Source: Nectonema munidae
Taxonomy: Eukaryota > Nematomorpha > Nectonematoida > Nectonematidae
NCBI GenBank assembly: GCA_030549495.1
Contig: JAUIRK010000123.1
Coordinates: 124,001 to 188,000, forward strand
DNA length: 64,000 bases
Reading direction: 5' to 3'
Shown here: piece after piece, positions 1 through 13,238 of the stretch
Layout of the letters: each line of letters starts with the position of its first letter
How positions within the stretch are numbered: position 1 is the stretch's first letter
The notes under the pieces: model-generated
Databases searched by the model: none
What the model was told of the DNA's origin: nothing
The model's input: only the letters and a program-made list of their open reading frames with translations
Translations under genes and position numbers: made by a program

Positions 1-2557
1 TATTTGATTTTATCCTCAATTGACTTATTTTTGGCTATCTAGAGACATTTTTTGGTAAATTTCGCATCACCAACAAAAATGTTTACATAGTGCTTCTTTC
101 CAAACGAAGAGTCATCTATAATAATCGTAGAAATAAAGTTATTCTTTACTTTTTCTTTCATCTTTTCTAACGTATTTTTGCCAACTGAGAATGTACCTTT
201 GGATAATTGTATCCCATCATTTAAGCAAATCTTTTGAATCATGGCTTCTTTTATTTAAAGGTATATTTGCTGATAAGAAACATTCTGTCACTTTTTTGTT
301 ACGCCAATAAATGATTGACTTGAAGATTATGGTGATTTTCACTGTTTCAATGAAGAATGTTTTTCCATTTTTATATTGCTTTTAGCGTTTGACAACGTTA
401 AACCAGAAGAGAGTCTACAAAAAAGTTAATTATTATTATTATTATTCTTAATGAAATAGAGAAACAATATCTCTAACTTTTTGAGAAGACTTATCAGTTT
501 TGGCATAATGTTGTTTAAAAGTGGGTCTTTTTAACGCCAACCAAAGCCAACTGGCATCAAATCACTTTTACCAACTCATCCCAGTTCGTTGGTTTGAGTT
601 GGGATTACAAAGATGAAAGTTGGTTGGTGCAAGTTGACTTTAAAGCTTTAAAAAGCAATTCTGCCATGTCCATGTATGGAATTCAGTGTAGTGTAAAGCG
701 CAATTTTATCATCTGTCAAAGTAAAACAAATGTAGGAGGTTTTGGCCAATGGTCGTTTTCGCACGAACATTTTATCAACAGAGTTTTCAGAGTGTAGGAT
801 GGGCCTTTTGGACAAAAGAATTGTGGTAGAAAAGGCTTAGAAAGAATCAATGAAAGCGAAAAGAAGCAGAGGACGTCAGATAAAGAAATAAGGCCAGACT
901 TCAAGAACTAGCTGGGGACCAGATTTAAGAGTAGAAGAAGCAGATAAACACATTTAATGCATGAATCTTCTACTTACATTTGTGTAATGTGATAGCAGGC
1001 GAACAAGAAAAATGCAATTTAGAGAGAGAGAGAGAGCGTCCCATCCCATCTTTAATAATATGTTAAAAAATATTAATTAAAGTTTTAATAATATAAAGTC
1101 TTTGTTGGTTACTAAACTAAAAATTTTTTCTTTTTGCGGGAGAATTTCAAATACACATATAAAAATGACTTTCTCTATTTAAAATCTGACGAATTTTATT
1201 TTATATGAATTGAAATAAGTTTTTATCATCAATCCAGTTAGAAAAAGTTGAAAGAAGATTAAAAAAAAGAAAAATGAGAAGGGATATTTTTAAAATACTG
1301 TGATGGAATTGTAAAAGGGTGTAACGGAACTAAAAAATTGTGTATCATTTATGTTGTGAGCAACCAAAAATGCGTTTGGTACGATTGTTTTAGCGATGAT
1401 TGATCTAATAATATTCATTGATCTAATGCGAATTTTGACCAAAAGTCCAAATAATTTTACCATTTTTATATTTTTATTACTTTAATTACAACTTTATAAC
1501 TAAGTTTCTTATTTTAGAAATGATTTTTTCGAATGCTAACTATTTATTGCTTTTCTGTTTTAAATTATGCAAATAAAAAAATTAAAATCGTTCAAGCAAA
1601 ATTTTTATGTAATTAAAAAAGATTGAAATAATTAAAAAATTAACTTTTATAAAAAAAATTTTTTTATATAAACTATAAAAGTGGCAAAGACGTATCGAAC
1701 TAATTGTGGTTGGACGAATCGTGTATGTCAAGCTTGTTCTAGACTAATTGAAATTAGATCAATTATCGTAGCTAGAAATTTTATTTGGAGCACGTCAATG
1801 TTGCATAACATATGTGCTCCGTTCCTATGTCGGTTTCTCTGTGTTTCTGTTTTTTTGTTCTCATCCTTGATATTATTATGGTGGATGTTTAGTATCAATT
1901 TTTAATTCTAATCAACTAAGCCAATAGATTGATAAATTTTGAATTACACTATTACTCCACTTTTTGAGTGATATTTGAATTATAAATCTTAGCACAACTG
2001 AACGATTTGATCGTCACATGATATCATTGATTTTTCGTTTTTTTATTTCATATGGGAATAATCATATTGTGAAAAGATCATTTCTTTCATACCTAACTTA
2101 GATGGAAAGACTCGTCCCAAAGTGCCCCATAGTGAAACATATGTGGCTCGGTGTTCGACCAATCGCCTTGAACCGCCAATAATAAATATATTTCTGAATA
2201 CGGGTTTCCAAAGTTCTTAAAGCACCTGATCCAATGGTCGGCTTCAGGTTGTTTAGCTTTTGAGTGTCATTAGAATTTTTTACGCATATTCATTTTCCTA
2301 ATCAATTTAATTATATCAGAATATTATAAGTCGACTATCACTAATTCGGAATGCTTAGGATTTTTAGGACACTTAGGACACTTTGCTTTCTCAATTTCTC
2401 TCAGTATAAACTTGTCTTGAAATAAAATTCAATGTCATATGTCAGTTTAATACTAAAAGTACAACAAAAAATTATTGAACATTAGAAATTTACAGATATA
2501 CTGATTCTACTGGGTGTAGACATTTTTTAAGCATTACTTTTGAACTTATTGTTTTAT
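1..2557. other. No gene recognised
   Basis: AT-rich DNA. Two short open frames (242-39 minus and 594-797 plus, 67 codons each) have slightly protein-like composition but match nothing I know. The minus one could be an exon or transposon scrap cut by the window edge. Confidence 0.5.
1021..1036. repeat. (AG)8 microsatellite
   Basis: A short AG run in otherwise unassigned DNA. Confidence 0.85.
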
Positions 2558-2753
2558 AAGTTAAGTTGCTTGTGACGTTCGTACCCATCCTTTCGGATAT
2601 CGTGGCCCGCCCGGAATACTGAGTCCAGATCTACCTGGACTTTCCGTCCCACTAAACGCTTACCGGCCCTTGTTACTGCATAGCTATACCTTGTATATAT
2701 ATTATTTTACAAGAATTTTTATGTTACAAATATATAAATACAGCTGAGTGATC
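2558..2753. repeat. Interspersed repeat family A, copy 1
   Basis: This ~195-bp stretch matches 47363-47569 in the same orientation. Shared blocks are TTGTGACGTT(T)CG-ACCCATCC, CGGCCCTTG-TACTGCATA and TTTTACAAGAAT. It is more GC-rich than its surroundings. No ORF. Confidence 0.75.
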
Positions 2754-3828
2754 GATACTATCCTAACGCGAACGCTCCCAATTTGGGAAACAAACTTACT
2801 GTCTAGTGATAGCTTGATTACTAACAAGGTTAGAATCGGGTTGCCAGAGCACTACCTAACAGTAAAAACCTTTGAATTCTTCAGAGGAAGAAAACCAGGA
2901 TAAAAAACTTTCTTGTTCCTAAATAAAAGAATATGATTATAAAAGGTATATGCTACAAAAATAGAAGCGTTTGAAGGCATGCAATATCTTATATATTATT
3001 AATAAATAATATTTGATACATGTTATAGCGGGTAAGAAAGATATACATAATTTAGGGCATGCTAGGTTAGGAACAATCTAGCAGTGGCGGATCCAAAGGG
3101 GGGGGGGGGGGTCGCCGGGTCCAGTCCCCCCCCCCCCCCCCCCCTATGAAAACATTTCAAAGTTACTCTGACAAATTTGCTAAGTTTTTTTATTATATTA
3201 GATTGAAAGTTATAGTCATTCCAATTTTTGCTAAAGAAGTCATTAGAGTATAACACATACCAGCTTTTTCTAGCCCTTTTTATGCAGCGCTAATCAAAAG
3301 GCAAAAATACTTATAATTTTAAATTTTATAAAAAAATTAATTAGAATTATGTTGGTTCGACAAATAAGTCAACGCATTTTAACTCTAAAATGCAGCAGGT
3401 TTACCTTCAAAAATGAAAAAGTTATGAAAAACATGCACAAACGAACATATTTACCTTAAGTATTTCTTTAGAAGGACAGCCATAAAGCACAACTACTTAA
3501 AGTGAAATGATTTTAAAATGAATATAAATTTTAAAAAACAATAATTTTAATTATCAAATATTTACGATCAATTTCAAAGAAACTTATTTTTAAATAACTT
3601 TACTCTCTGACTTTTTGGTTTTAGACGATTTTAGTTTTATCTGTTTGGTTTTTGCAAGTTTTGATTAGACACTGATTCATTCAGCTAGGTTTGACAGATT
3701 GTGGGATTCCGCAATCCCGAGTTGTATAAAAAAACTGATTAAGCTCAGATACGTTTTTTAATACATTTTTCATATATTCTTCTTAATATTATTTAGCACT
3801 TCATAATATTCTTTAGTTTTAGTTAAGA

Positions 3829-5991
3829 CTTAGGGTGGCCAGACGTCCGGAAAAAGCCGGATTTGACCGGATTTTTTCGAGAAAAAAATAATTCTGTCCG
3901 GTTATTTTTTGATCTTTAAAATGTCCGGATATTTAATATTTTCAATTTGTTCCAATCTGAAAATAAAATGTCGTATATTCTTCTTTTTTAACAAGTTTCT
4001 GATGCCCAAAAGAGAATGTATTTTTAATCAAAGTCTTGAAAAAAAGTACGGATTTTTGAAAGAAGGAAAAAATAAAAGTGAAGTAGAATGTTTATTGTGT
4101 CAAAAGTCAACATTTATTTCAATCAGCAAAAAGGGGGCTGGTGACATAGAAAAGCACATCAACACAGTTAAACACCAAAGCGCATTACAAAGTTCAAGTA
4201 CTCAAATCAAAATGACAGATTATATTGATAAAAATAATAAAATACAAAATTTAAGATGCGCGGCTGAAGGAGCTTTGGTTTATCATTGTGTTAAACATAG
4301 AAGTAGCTTTAGAAATATGGAATGCTCTTCTTTATTGATGCAGCAACTTTTTACAGATTCCGAGACGGCTAAAAGTATAGCCTGCTCTAGAACAAAAACA
4401 TCTGCCATCATTAACAAATTTTTTGCTCCTCATATTTTAAATGTTAGTTTGAATGCTATAATGAGAGAAGAAATATTGTTTTATGGAATATCTGTCGATA
4501 TCAGCAATCATTATTCTTTAAAAGTTGTTCCATTGGTTGTTCAATACTTTGACTGGAAAGGAGAAGGTATTTTATCAAAAGTAATTGAAATACAAAATTT
4601 TCCAAATGAAAAGGCTGAAACATTATTCAATTATATTGTTGATATACTAGAAAAATTCGGTATTATAGAAAATGTATTTCTTTTACTGCCGATAACTGCA
4701 ATACAATGTTCGGAGGAAAAGATAATAAAGGCCAAAATAATGTTTTTCAAGTTACAAAGATATCTTAGTAATTTTAATCAAGTTTCTTTGCGATGACCAG
4801 CGCATGCTTTAAACAATGCTATTCATAAAGCTATAGATACCTTAGAAATTGATATTGAATTAGTTGTAAAAAAGTTGTTTTATTACTTTCATACATACAC
4901 TGTAAGAACTGAAAACCTAGAAGATTTTTGTTCATTTGTAAACTTGAAGTTCAAAAACATTCTCTCCTTCAGTAAAACAAGATGGCTTTCTTTGTTTCTA
5001 GCTATTGAAAGAATTTTGGATTTGTTTGAAGCTTTGAAGTCTTATTTTCAATCTCAATACAATGCTCCCACTGCTTTAAACAATTTTTTGAGCATCCTTT
5101 CAGCGAAATTTATTTGAAATTGGTTTGTTCTTTAGCATACTTATTTCATACTTCCATTGCTAAAATAGAAAATTCTACTAATACCGTTGTTGACAACAAT
5201 GAAATTTTCACTGCAGTTTTAGAATCTTTGGAGAAACGTTTAAATGAAAACTTTTTACCTTCAGAACTTAAAGTTTTGGGGGAAAAAAAGCTTGAAGAGG
5301 GCTACGAAACTTCATATAATAAATTTCAAAAGGATGTTAAAAAATTTAATGCTGAAGGCGTTTGTTACTTGGAGTCATGGCTGTCTTCGCTCAAAAAGTT
5401 TGCAGTTTTTCGATGGATGACTCTTAAGAAAAACATACTATGCGAAGATATTTCAAAATCATTAAAATTTTTGGACCAAAACAACATCAAAGTTGATGAT
5501 TCCAAGCTATTTGACGAATATGTATTATTAACCAAATTTTTGAATGAAGAAATAAAAAAGCCGGAGTTTTTGTCTTTATCAACTAATGAAAAATGGTTAA
5601 AGTTTTTGAAGAAACATCAAATACAAGAAAATTTTTCCGAACTTATTGTTCAATATGTTTTTTCAATTCAAGCCCATAGTTCAAATCTGGAGAGAATTTT
5701 TTCAATGATGGAGCACCAATGGACCGATAAGAGAAATAATTTATCAATTGAAACTATAAGAAGTCTTCTTATCATAAATTATAATTTCAAAAAGTTAACT
5801 TGTGCTGTGTTTTTAGGTATCTTCTGAAGAATCAAGACCTTTTAAAAAGTATATCTTCTTCAGACAAGTATTGATTTTTTCTGCAAAATAAATTTTTTTT
5901 AAATTTTGCCTACTTTAGCATGTCCGGTTTTGTCCGGATTTTTTTTGTTGAAAATATTTTTATGTCCTCTTTTTTTCATCTGGTAATCCTA
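3829..5991 (+). mobile_element. Inner hAT transposon nested in the outer hAT
   Basis: The ends are imperfect inverted repeats: TTAGGGTGGCCAGACG on the left and, read inward from the right, TAGGATTACCAGATG. The 8-mer AGTTAAGA flanks both sides (3821-3828 and 5992-5999), the size of a hAT target duplication. The element landed directly before the outer transposase start codon, so the right-hand copy of the duplication overlaps the A of that ATG. Subterminal CCGGA/TCCGG motifs recur at both ends. Confidence 0.88.
4002..5827 (+). pseudogene. hAT transposase with BED-type finger, decayed
   Basis: The likely start is MPKRECIFNQSLEKKYGFL at 4002. A BED-like finger follows (C-LL-C, then H-x5-H in EKHINTVKH). 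The core contains ISVDISNHYSLKVVPLVVQYF, where the first Asp of the RNase-H fold sits. Near 4690 the frame shifts, a TGA replaces the Cys of the usual C-PAH-x-L-x-N-A motif (about 4794), and TRWLS survives at about 4979-4993. Another stop occurs at 5115. The last part ends with LERIFSMMEHQWTDKRNN, the hAT C-terminal dimerisation block. At least three lesions make it inactive. Confidence 0.87.
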
Positions 5992-5998
5992 AGTTAAG

Positions 5999-7746
5999 AT
6001 GAATACTCAAAGCTCTTCAAAATGTAAAAAAAGAAAAATAATAGATTATTTTACAAAAAATGATTTGATTAGGAGCATCAAAACTTTCAGACAAACAGTT
6101 GGTGAATTTACCCTGCAAACGTTTTGCTAGATTGACAGGTCAAGATGGATATCTATATGAACACAACAAAGCACAATATCATGAATTAGCCAAAACTGCT
6201 GCTCACAATTTCCAATTAAGAATTTCTAACCCAGAACTCTCAGTTGATAATCAATTGAATTCTAACATAATGAAAGTTAAAAGAGAAAATCGAGAGATTA
6301 TGAAGAGCATAATTGAAATTGTTCTTTTATGTTGTAGAATGGGTCTACCATTCAGAGGACATAAAGATGATGGGCAATTAGATGCTCCAACTACAATCAA
6401 CGAAATAACCGTAGAAGAAGGCTGTTTTCGCTCTATGATACAGTTGTATTCTTTATCTAACTCAAGTTTATTTAATCATCTTTCAAAATCAGCTTTGAAT
6501 GCTTCTTACATTTCTAAAGGTATACAAAATGAAATTATAGCATGCATTGCAAAAGTAATTTGCAGGAAAATAGCTAATGAAGTTGAGAAAGCGGAGTTTT
6601 ATTCTGTTATTGCAGATGAGACAACTGATTTTTCACATAAAAGCCAACTTTCAATAAGCGTAAGAAATGTGAAAGATCATCCATAGTAGAACGCTTCTTA
6701 GAATTCGTGAATCCAGAATCGTTATGTGGAAAAAGTCTTGCATGTGAAATCATCAATGTTAGTTGGCCAAGGCTATGATGGTGCAGCAGCAATGAGTGGA
6801 GCTTTTAATGGAGTACAAGAAAAAGTACCGCGTATTTGTGGAAATCAAGCAATATATATGCACTGCTACTTTGATAGCAAGTGAAGTTCCAGAAATTCGA
6901 AACACTTTTGGTATAGTTGGGAGTTTAGCGAAGTTTTTTAATTCAAGTTCTGTGAGAAGTAAAAAATTGCCAGAAGCTGTAAAGGAGTCGAAAAATGAAA
7001 CTTCAAGATACAGACTGAAAGTTCCATGTTCAACTCGTTGGATTGAGAAACATGAATCTATTCACACTGCATACATCTTGTATTATGAAGTCATTGCAGA
7101 TACACTAGAGAAAATAAGCAAATAAAAATCAACTTCTTCAGACGCTAACTCTTTGCTCAACTCTCTAACTAAATCTGAGTTTGTTGTCGCATTAGTTATA
7201 TTAAATGATGTAATGTATGTAACAAAAAAGATCTCTCTTTTTTTACAATCTAGTTCCAATGATATTTTTTCAGCTGTCAAACAAATTTCAATTATAAAAC
7301 ACCAGTTAGAAGAGTGGAGAAACAATGAAACACAATTTCGTAGAATTTTTGAAAAAGCTCATAATTTATATGGAGAGGAACAATTGAGTATTCCAAGAAT
7401 AGCAAATAAAATGACTAAAAGAAGTAATATTCCAGCTTCCTCTCCATTAGAATTTTATCGATGTTCGATTTTCTTACCTTTTTTGGATACTATTATTTCA
7501 CAAATCAGTGATCGATTTGAAAAGCACATTAGTACTGTTAGTCTTCTCTGTGGTTTATTACGAGAATTCGCTAAAAACGTTAAATTTGATGAAGTTAAAA
7601 GTGGATTTGATATTTATTTTGGAATAATAAAATGTAGTTTGGAGGAGTTAGAACTGGAGTTTCAAACATGGAAGCTTTTCTCCAAAACAGTTTCAGATGC
7701 TCCGCGCCATCCAATTACCGCTCTAGAAATTTGTGAATGCAAATGA
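5999..7746 (+). pseudogene. DUF4371/ZMYM1-like hAT transposase, decayed
   Basis: The N-terminus MNTQSSSKCKKRKIIDYF starts at 5999. The frame then shifts and reads through CKRFARLTGQDGYLYEHN and the hallmark region MGLPFRGHKDD, then IQNEIIACIAKVICRKIAN and FYSVIADETTDFSHKSQLSI; ADETTD holds the first RNase-H-like Asp. The frame stops near 6684, resumes at 6796 (VPCSTRWIEKHE) and again at 7153, ending PRHPITALEICECK at 7746. The C-terminal hAT dimerisation block is missing. At least three frame breaks make it non-functional. Confidence 0.85.
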
Positions 7747-8165
7747 AAATTTAATTTTTTATTTTTTTTATATTATACGTAATTTGTTGGAAAACTCACT
7801 TTATTTTACCATCTTTCAAAAATTTTATTTTTCATGTAATGTAATTTAATTCTTTATAAAGTTTTTTCAGTACATTTTAATAAAAAACTAAAGCTCACAT
7901 CAGTTTGTTGAACATTATATTAGTTTTTATATTCACGCGTATAAAGTTTCATAAGTCAAAATATAATTACAATATAGAGCATAGCTGTTTTTCCATAATA
8001 GAGTTTTGATGGAAATCCTAATAATTATTGTGATATACTACAGTTGACGTACTTTTTAACTTCAAAAAAATTTCAAAGAAAAGTTTGGCCCCCCTTCATA
8101 TAATTTCTGGATCCGCCACTGCAATCTACCCCTGGTATTTGACTCCATCCCTAAATGTTGTCCCT

Positions 8166-8219
8166 AGGATACTAGGACAACACAGGATACTAGGACAACA
8201 CAGGATACTAGGACAACAG
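8166..8219. repeat. 18-bp tandem repeat, three copies
   Basis: The unit AGGATACTAGGACAACAC occurs three times head to tail, the last copy one base short. It lies about 40 bp past the right end of the outer hAT. Confidence 0.9.
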
Positions 8220-8239
8220 TTTAGACGGTCCTACAAGCG

Positions 8240-8775
8240 GACTCCTACAGAGGCCAGATTACCGACTATGCCTAACCTAGCTCGTACCATGAATCTGTTT
8301 TGGGACTTATACCTTGTGCCAATCCTAAATTTAAGTAGGCGGACCTAGAACTCAGAAAAACAGATTTGCATGAGCTCCCAAACTTGGCATACTTGTGGGC
8401 AGTGCTTATGTGTCCTTGATTTTTCAATGCCTTTTCTGGAACGAAGAAAAGGAGGTCCGGTCCGGCTATGAGCAATAGTGAAAGGGTTGCCATAAACAGT
8501 CCTAAAAAGTTTATACACGAGGTCATCTATTTTGTTGGTCCAAGTTGAGGGAAGGCATCCCAAAATGGAGTTTCCATAAGTCAATTTCGGCATTGTTAGG
8601 ATTTTAATGACCTTGCCTACCACCGTGGAATTAAACCCAAGGTCTTTAAGACATCCATATAGCGCTAGATCCTTCTTCCCCATCTTCATCTTTTAGTGGG
8701 CTTCACGATGAAAACTAAATCTGGCATCCCAATTGATTCCTAGATAATTAAAAAAGAGTATTTTTGTCATGGGGA
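8240..8775 (-). mobile_element. LINE reverse-transcriptase fragment (thumb region)
   Basis: On the minus strand the frames read FFNYLGINWDARFSFHREAH, then a stop, then LYGCLKDLGFN, KILTMPKLTYGNSILGCLP and KIDDLVYKLFRTVYG. YLGI and the L-P-K-L-x-Y-G motif are typical of the end of non-LTR reverse transcriptases. Stops and frame changes show it is dead. The catalytic part is absent. Confidence 0.65.
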
Positions 8776-10150
8776 AAGTAAGCAGCATATGAATATATGA
8801 TTTTTATGAACGAATTATAAAAAAAGGTGTAACTATTTCATTGCATAAAAGAAGATAAATATTTATTTAGAATTGTTTTAGTTTGATTTGAAAGGTACTA
8901 AATGTTTTATTAAATTATCCGCGAGTTGAAGATTCAATTTTTTGTAGCTTCGAGTTAAACTAAGTTTCATCTTTCTGATTCTACAGAATAAAATTTAGTT
9001 TATTCTAAATTAGACTTAGTCTTTTGACAGTCAATATTTTCAAATCATATAACTTAGTTAATCCTTAAAATTAAACTAATTAGTTAAGAGTTAGTATTTG
9101 ATGGAAATAATAAGGCTAAATTTGTTTAAAAAAATCATTTGCTAGCTTTAAATAATGTGTTTTAGACATGAACGTTTCTTGCAGGGGGTGGGGGGAGGTG
9201 TTTTAGTGAGGGCTCATGTCAATAACGGAGCTTTACATATGGGCATCAACTGAGCCTGATGTTCATGCATCCAGCATCCAGCATCCATCATTGCAAATAA
9301 CAAAGAACTCCCTCGATATTAGCAAGCAAATTTTATGTTATAATGTCAAATAACAATCAGGATAAAATAACAAATGCAGAATAGTGATGACAAAAATAGA
9401 ACAAAAGCGCTTAGACACACTTCAACTCATCAAAGTTTTGCGTATCAGAAATAATAATATAGTGTAATAATATGTATAATAATAGTGTTGAAAGGAGAAA
9501 ACATTTGGCCCAGTTTTCATGTCAAGGTTAACGACTCTCTACACATCTATTGATTTCTTGTAAGAATGATACAATTTCAAATGACAGCAGTAACGAACTG
9601 TCATGAGGCCATAAAACAAAACATGCTTTCTCTCTTCCTGTTGTACAAAGAAGATATTAGACTCTCTTGTTTTTGCTCCTCGCGTTCATGATCTGAAATC
9701 GCGTTCCTCCCATCATTCTTCTACTCTGCCAAAGACATTTACTTTTCCTTTCAAAATTTGGAGAATTATTCCTGTAAGTAAATTAAAACTTTTGCATAAA
9801 CAGTAAGTTCCTTTTTTATTATTTTATTATTAATGAAAAGATTTGTATATACTTTACTGATCACCCAAAGAGCATTTTAGTGTTACTTTTTAGGACATCT
9901 TTGTATTGAAATTATTCGTAAGGGTATTTTTGTAAATAATGTTTTGTATCTTGTCCTAACGTAGTGTTTTCAATCGTATGGGTAATAAAGAGACCATATG
10001 TGGTAAAATGGAGTTTCTCAGGTATTTTATTAGTAATGTTTTACTTTACGGTTACGTCAATCAAAAAAATTTTCAAGCAATTATTTATTGTTGTGATGTC
10101 AATCAAACTATACATTTTTCTACGTAGTTTATTTCGTTGATATATATATA

Positions 10151-10417
10151 TTACTAAAATAAGCATAATTACTAAAAGCAAACTTTCAAAAGAAAATCTT
10201 TATTATTTTGACTTAAAAATCTAATCTCAAATTAGGATTCAGTATTTAAGTCTAACTGAACTTATTATTGTATATTTATGTAAATGTGTATATAAAAATT
10301 AAATAAATTATAAAACAATTATGTTAATTTTGGTTTGGATAAATGTAATTGTAAAGTCGAGATAATAAAGATTTTCTTTTGAAAGTTTGCTTTAGGTAAT
10401 TATGCTTATTCTAATGA
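10151..10417. mobile_element. Foldback MITE with long inverted repeats
   Basis: The first ~65 bp (10151-10216) and the last ~66 bp (10352-10417) are near-perfect inverted copies, sharing for example AAGCAAACTTTCAAAAGAAA and AATAAGCATAATTAC. The ~135-bp centre is AT-rich and has no coding sequence. The superfamily is unclear because no convincing target duplication is visible. Confidence 0.8.
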
Positions 10418-11899
10418 TTCTAGATCTTTTACATTAAACTAATTCTAAAACATCATTTTATTTGTTCCTATTTTTGACATTTTTTAAGATCGTTTTTAGG
10501 ATCAAAAAGTATAAAAAGGTTAAATAATTGTTATCAGGAAATATGAATAAGCTAAGTCTAAAACTCAAAGCAATATTGATATCAATATATTCCCGACCCG
10601 ATTTGTCCGTAGGTCGAATTCACCCGTTTTCCCAAGGACAATATCATTGAAAAACCCACGATCTATAAACGTTTAGGCATGAAAGCTAAATTTTTTTTAT
10701 GTTAAAATGGATAAGAAAAAATCAATAAAATCATTTCTTTTTTTAAAATGAAATATTCTAAGGTAAACAAGCCCATAATAATTTTAGGGCTAATCAATAT
10801 AGAAAATGTTGCAATTTAGGGTTTGTGGCTGTGGGGCGAAGTTTCATTTTAATATCAGGCCTGAGAAAAGCACCAAGGATTGTGCTTCTATTTTTAAAAG
10901 ATAATGTCTCTTATTGGATGTTTCGTGTTTAATAAGCTTGAAATGCAACCAGTTATACAAACCACGATAAAATATTATTCATCATTATTTTAATGGATAC
11001 ATTGAAATTTATTTTACTGTTAAAAATTTTATTTTTGAAACTAACGTTTTTTTAACTTTTTGTTCAAAAAAACTTCAACTCCATTCTGAATTATGAAGTA
11101 AAAAATGCTTGAAATCGTTCACCCTTTTTTCAAACTTTAATTCACATTCTTAATTCCATTTATAATTCATTAAATTCTTGCTAAAAATGTTCTTCTACAG
11201 ATTCCATGTTACAAGAAAAGGGATTCATCACCGATTCCTCTATAAGAGCTCAAACAAATTCTCATTTCTGAGAATAATAAGTCTCCAAAATTCTCACCTT
11301 ATTAAATTTTTATGTAAAAAGTTAGATTTTGAAAATATATTAGAATATTTGGTTATTTATATAAAATGCCTAAATATTTTGTAAAAAATTACCCAACTGA
11401 ATTCCATTTTGGCCCAAAAGTGGCTGATTCGCCCACGGTTGGAAAAACATGGCTTACCATATGCTGCTTCAAAATAAATTCTTGACTATTTACTAACCTC
11501 TAATTCTAGATTAGATATATACTACTATCTGAGAAGCTAACTAACCAGTCTAGAATTGGAATTTTTACTACGAAAAATAACTTTGTTATTGTGTTAGCGT
11601 TACTTTGAACAAAAAAGCTTTCTTTTTTTCCCGAAAATATGTCCTTTTACAATTGAAAGTTTAACGTTTTGAAATTTGAAAAACTCCAAAAAAAATTTCA
11701 AGTTTATTCAAAAATGAAACGAAAGTTTAACAAAGAGAAACAAACATTGAATGACTTTATAGATATACTAATGTAAAAAAAGTTTTTTGTCAATCTGTTT
11801 TTCCCTAATTACCTATGTTTTCATATTTTTAACATTATTTTGCCATGAATAAATTGCAAAAATTTATTTTTTATACATGTAAGGGTATACATTATTAAG

Positions 11900-11969
11900 G
11901 GTAATTTTCGAAGCTATTTTTCATAGGGGGGCCTAGGTCTATGAGGCCTCCTCCTTGGATCCGCCACTG
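11900..11969 (-). mobile_element. Solo end of a DUF4371-type hAT
   Basis: Ending at 11969, the minus strand begins CAGTGGCGGATCCAAGGAG and continues with a C-run and TATGAAAA, like the left end of the outer hAT at 3082. No matching second end was found nearby, so this looks like a relic. Confidence 0.6.
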
Positions 11970-13238
11970 GTTGTAGGATGTTTGAACGATAATCTTACAC
12001 AACATCTCACCATTAGCTAGAATTTAACTTTGATTGACACATCACAGGCATACGGTTTATTGGAAAACACAGGTATATAAGACTCGTCTTTTGACTCTTT
12101 ATAGGCATTCTTCTCTTCACTGATAAAGCATTTATTCCACAGTTGTAAATAGAGTTTTAAATTTAGTTTGAAAATTATATGAAAATTTAGATTTTTGAAG
12201 CGAAGTTCTCATTTATGATATCAGATATAGAAGAAGAGTCGATTGAGCAAATGTCTTGTCCAGGGTTTTTCCCAAAACTTTTATTCCATTGAAAACGTGA
12301 ATACTTAAGTCAAATTTGGCATAGTTAAAGACGAGATAAAGTTGATAATTATTTGCAGAATTATAGAAGTCATAAATGAACATAATATCCCGCGTTAATT
12401 ATATTTTCCTTTATTGCACTGGATGTCGAAATATAAAATTGATCAAAATCAACACAATCGTTAGCATATAAATACCTTGTTGTTTCTCGTTTCGTTACTT
12501 TCAAAATATAAAGTTCGGGTCGTTGTTATTGTTATTAACGAAAAAGAAAAATCAACGTAAATATGGTTATTTTTCCAACTCTACTAATCAATAAGTAACT
12601 AACTAGCATTGTAGACAAGCTTAGCCACGGGGCCAATATAATTGTCTATCATCATAATATGCAAGACTCTCTCCATGTGGCGATTCCGTTTAACGCGTAT
12701 CTTCAAAAGAAGATTCTTTTTAACAGCTCTGTGCTTCTAGGAACGGAGATCATTTAGGAGGTACACCATAGTAGATGTGAATGATATACTTTCACTTTAG
12801 CTATCCTTTGAGAATAGAAAGTTTTTGTTATAAAATTGTAATTGCAAAACTTTTTCCTTTTTTTGTTCAATCTTCTAACTTCTGTAAAACCTTGAATGTT
12901 TTCTAGATAATTTTAGATAATTATTCAGAATATTCAGTGTTACATCTGGTAAAAGCAGAGAGCTTTAAGAATCAATAAAATATATTCTATTGCAGCTATA
13001 AAAAAATCAAAAGTTAGCTTTTTATATAACTCAGTATTGTGAGCATTAGCAGGCGGCTGTGTAAGAAAGCATTGGAATTTTTGTTATGGAGAATACTTAT
13101 ATTGGCGAATAAGTGGCTATTGATCAATTTAGCGTTATGACGTTTTCACTGATTAGAATTTATTATTGGCCTGATATAAAAACTCTTTGCAATGCAATTA
13201 AAATGTGAAGTCAAAAGCTTCAAAAGTAAATAACAACT

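Larger units (their letters stand above)
3082..8121 (+). mobile_element. hAT transposon, DUF4371/ZMYM1 type, interrupted by a second hAT
   Basis: The left end is CAGTGGCGGATCC and the right end is its inverted complement, GGATCCGCCACTG (8109-8121). The flanks are CAATCTAG (3074-3081) and CAATCTAC (8122-8129), an 8-bp target duplication with one mismatch. CAGTGGCGGATCC is a familiar terminus of this hAT group. A G-run and C-run (about 3100-3143) form a potential hairpin just inside the left end. Removing the inner hAT (3829-5991 plus one AGTTAAGA copy) leaves an element of about 2.9 kb. The transposase is broken by stops and frameshifts. Confidence 0.9.
8776..13238. other. No gene recognised apart from listed repeats
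   Basis: AT-rich DNA holding the foldback MITE and the solo hAT end. A short GC-richer patch (9180-9290) has a G-run and three CATCCAG-like units. Nothing else could be supported. Confidence 0.5.

Noticed and set aside
3100-3143. Long G-run followed by C-run, possible assembly error or G-quadruplex
   Set aside because: Runs of this kind are normal just inside the ends of this hAT family and form the subterminal hairpin.
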